Below, one piece after another: positions 5,095 to 5,108 of a stretch of DNA of 5,108 nucleotides (positions within the stretch are counted from its first letter, which is position 1; each line of letters opens with the position of its first letter). The notes below the pieces were generated by a model that saw only the letters and a program-made list of their open reading frames with translations, searched no databases and was not told where the DNA came from. The translations under genes were made by a program, and so were the position numbers. Source of the stretch: Paracoccaceae bacterium (GTDB lineage Bacteria; Pseudomonadota; Alphaproteobacteria; Rhodobacterales; Rhodobacteraceae); the NCBI GenBank assembly GCA_019090405.1, contig JAHRVZ010000343.1, forward strand, positions 1 through 5,108, read 5' to 3'.

Positions 5095-5108
5095 TATCAG
5101 CCGAAAAC

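Noticed and set aside
5009..5108. Chromosome replication origin, because of DnaA-box-like sequences upstream of dnaB
   Set aside because: Only one eight-of-nine box plus weak ones, no clear AT-rich unwinding tract, and no typical origin neighbours visible; promoter control of dnaB explains it more simply.
1..5108. Search for CRISPR arrays, tRNA/rRNA genes, insertion sequences, phage or defence genes
   Set aside because: No spaced repeats of array type, no RNA-gene signatures and no transposase or defence motif were seen; the window is almost filled by housekeeping genes.

Overview
This window looks like ordinary chromosomal DNA of an alphaproteobacterium, most likely of the order Rhodobacterales (Roseobacter/Rhodobacter relatives). 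The basis is protein style: DnaB carries the extra loops usual in alphaproteobacterial helicases, the TrpG-TrpD-TrpC order with 4-nt overlaps fits this group, and the YibQ-like protein opens with a leader typical of Rhodobacterales. By eye the base composition is moderately GC-rich and even throughout, with no sign of recent transfer, no mobile element, no RNA gene and no CRISPR.

Layout. Positions 1-1647 (minus strand) hold the tryptophan block trpG-trpD-trpC, with trpC cut by the left edge after 17 codons. The genes overlap by 4 nt (ATGA) at both junctions, so they are almost certainly one translationally coupled operon converting chorismate plus glutamine (together with TrpE, not in the window) through anthranilate to indole-3-glycerol phosphate. 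A 209-bp divergent intergenic region (1648-1856) holds a candidate trp promoter, a small palindrome and a short direct repeat. No Trp-rich leader peptide is visible. On the plus strand, 1857-3392 encodes a 511-residue envelope protein: an N-terminal membrane segment, about 270 residues of acidic disordered linker, and a C-terminal divergent polysaccharide deacetylase (YibQ/DUF610) domain that appears to have lost most of the family's conserved metal-site residues.

The convergent 74-bp gap (3393-3466) between this gene and dnaB contains two perfect 21-bp palindromes in tandem, the likely bidirectional terminator. On the minus strand, 3467-4960 is a complete dnaB (497 residues) with all helicase motifs. 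Its upstream region (4961-5108) contains a good Shine-Dalgarno, a plausible sigma-70 type promoter with a near-consensus DnaA box in the spacer, and several palindromes and repeats. The gene beyond the right edge is not visible.

I do not see a new multi-gene system here. The points most worth a second look are the probable pseudoenzyme of the YibQ family beside trpGDC, the paired palindromes, and the possible DnaA control of dnaB.
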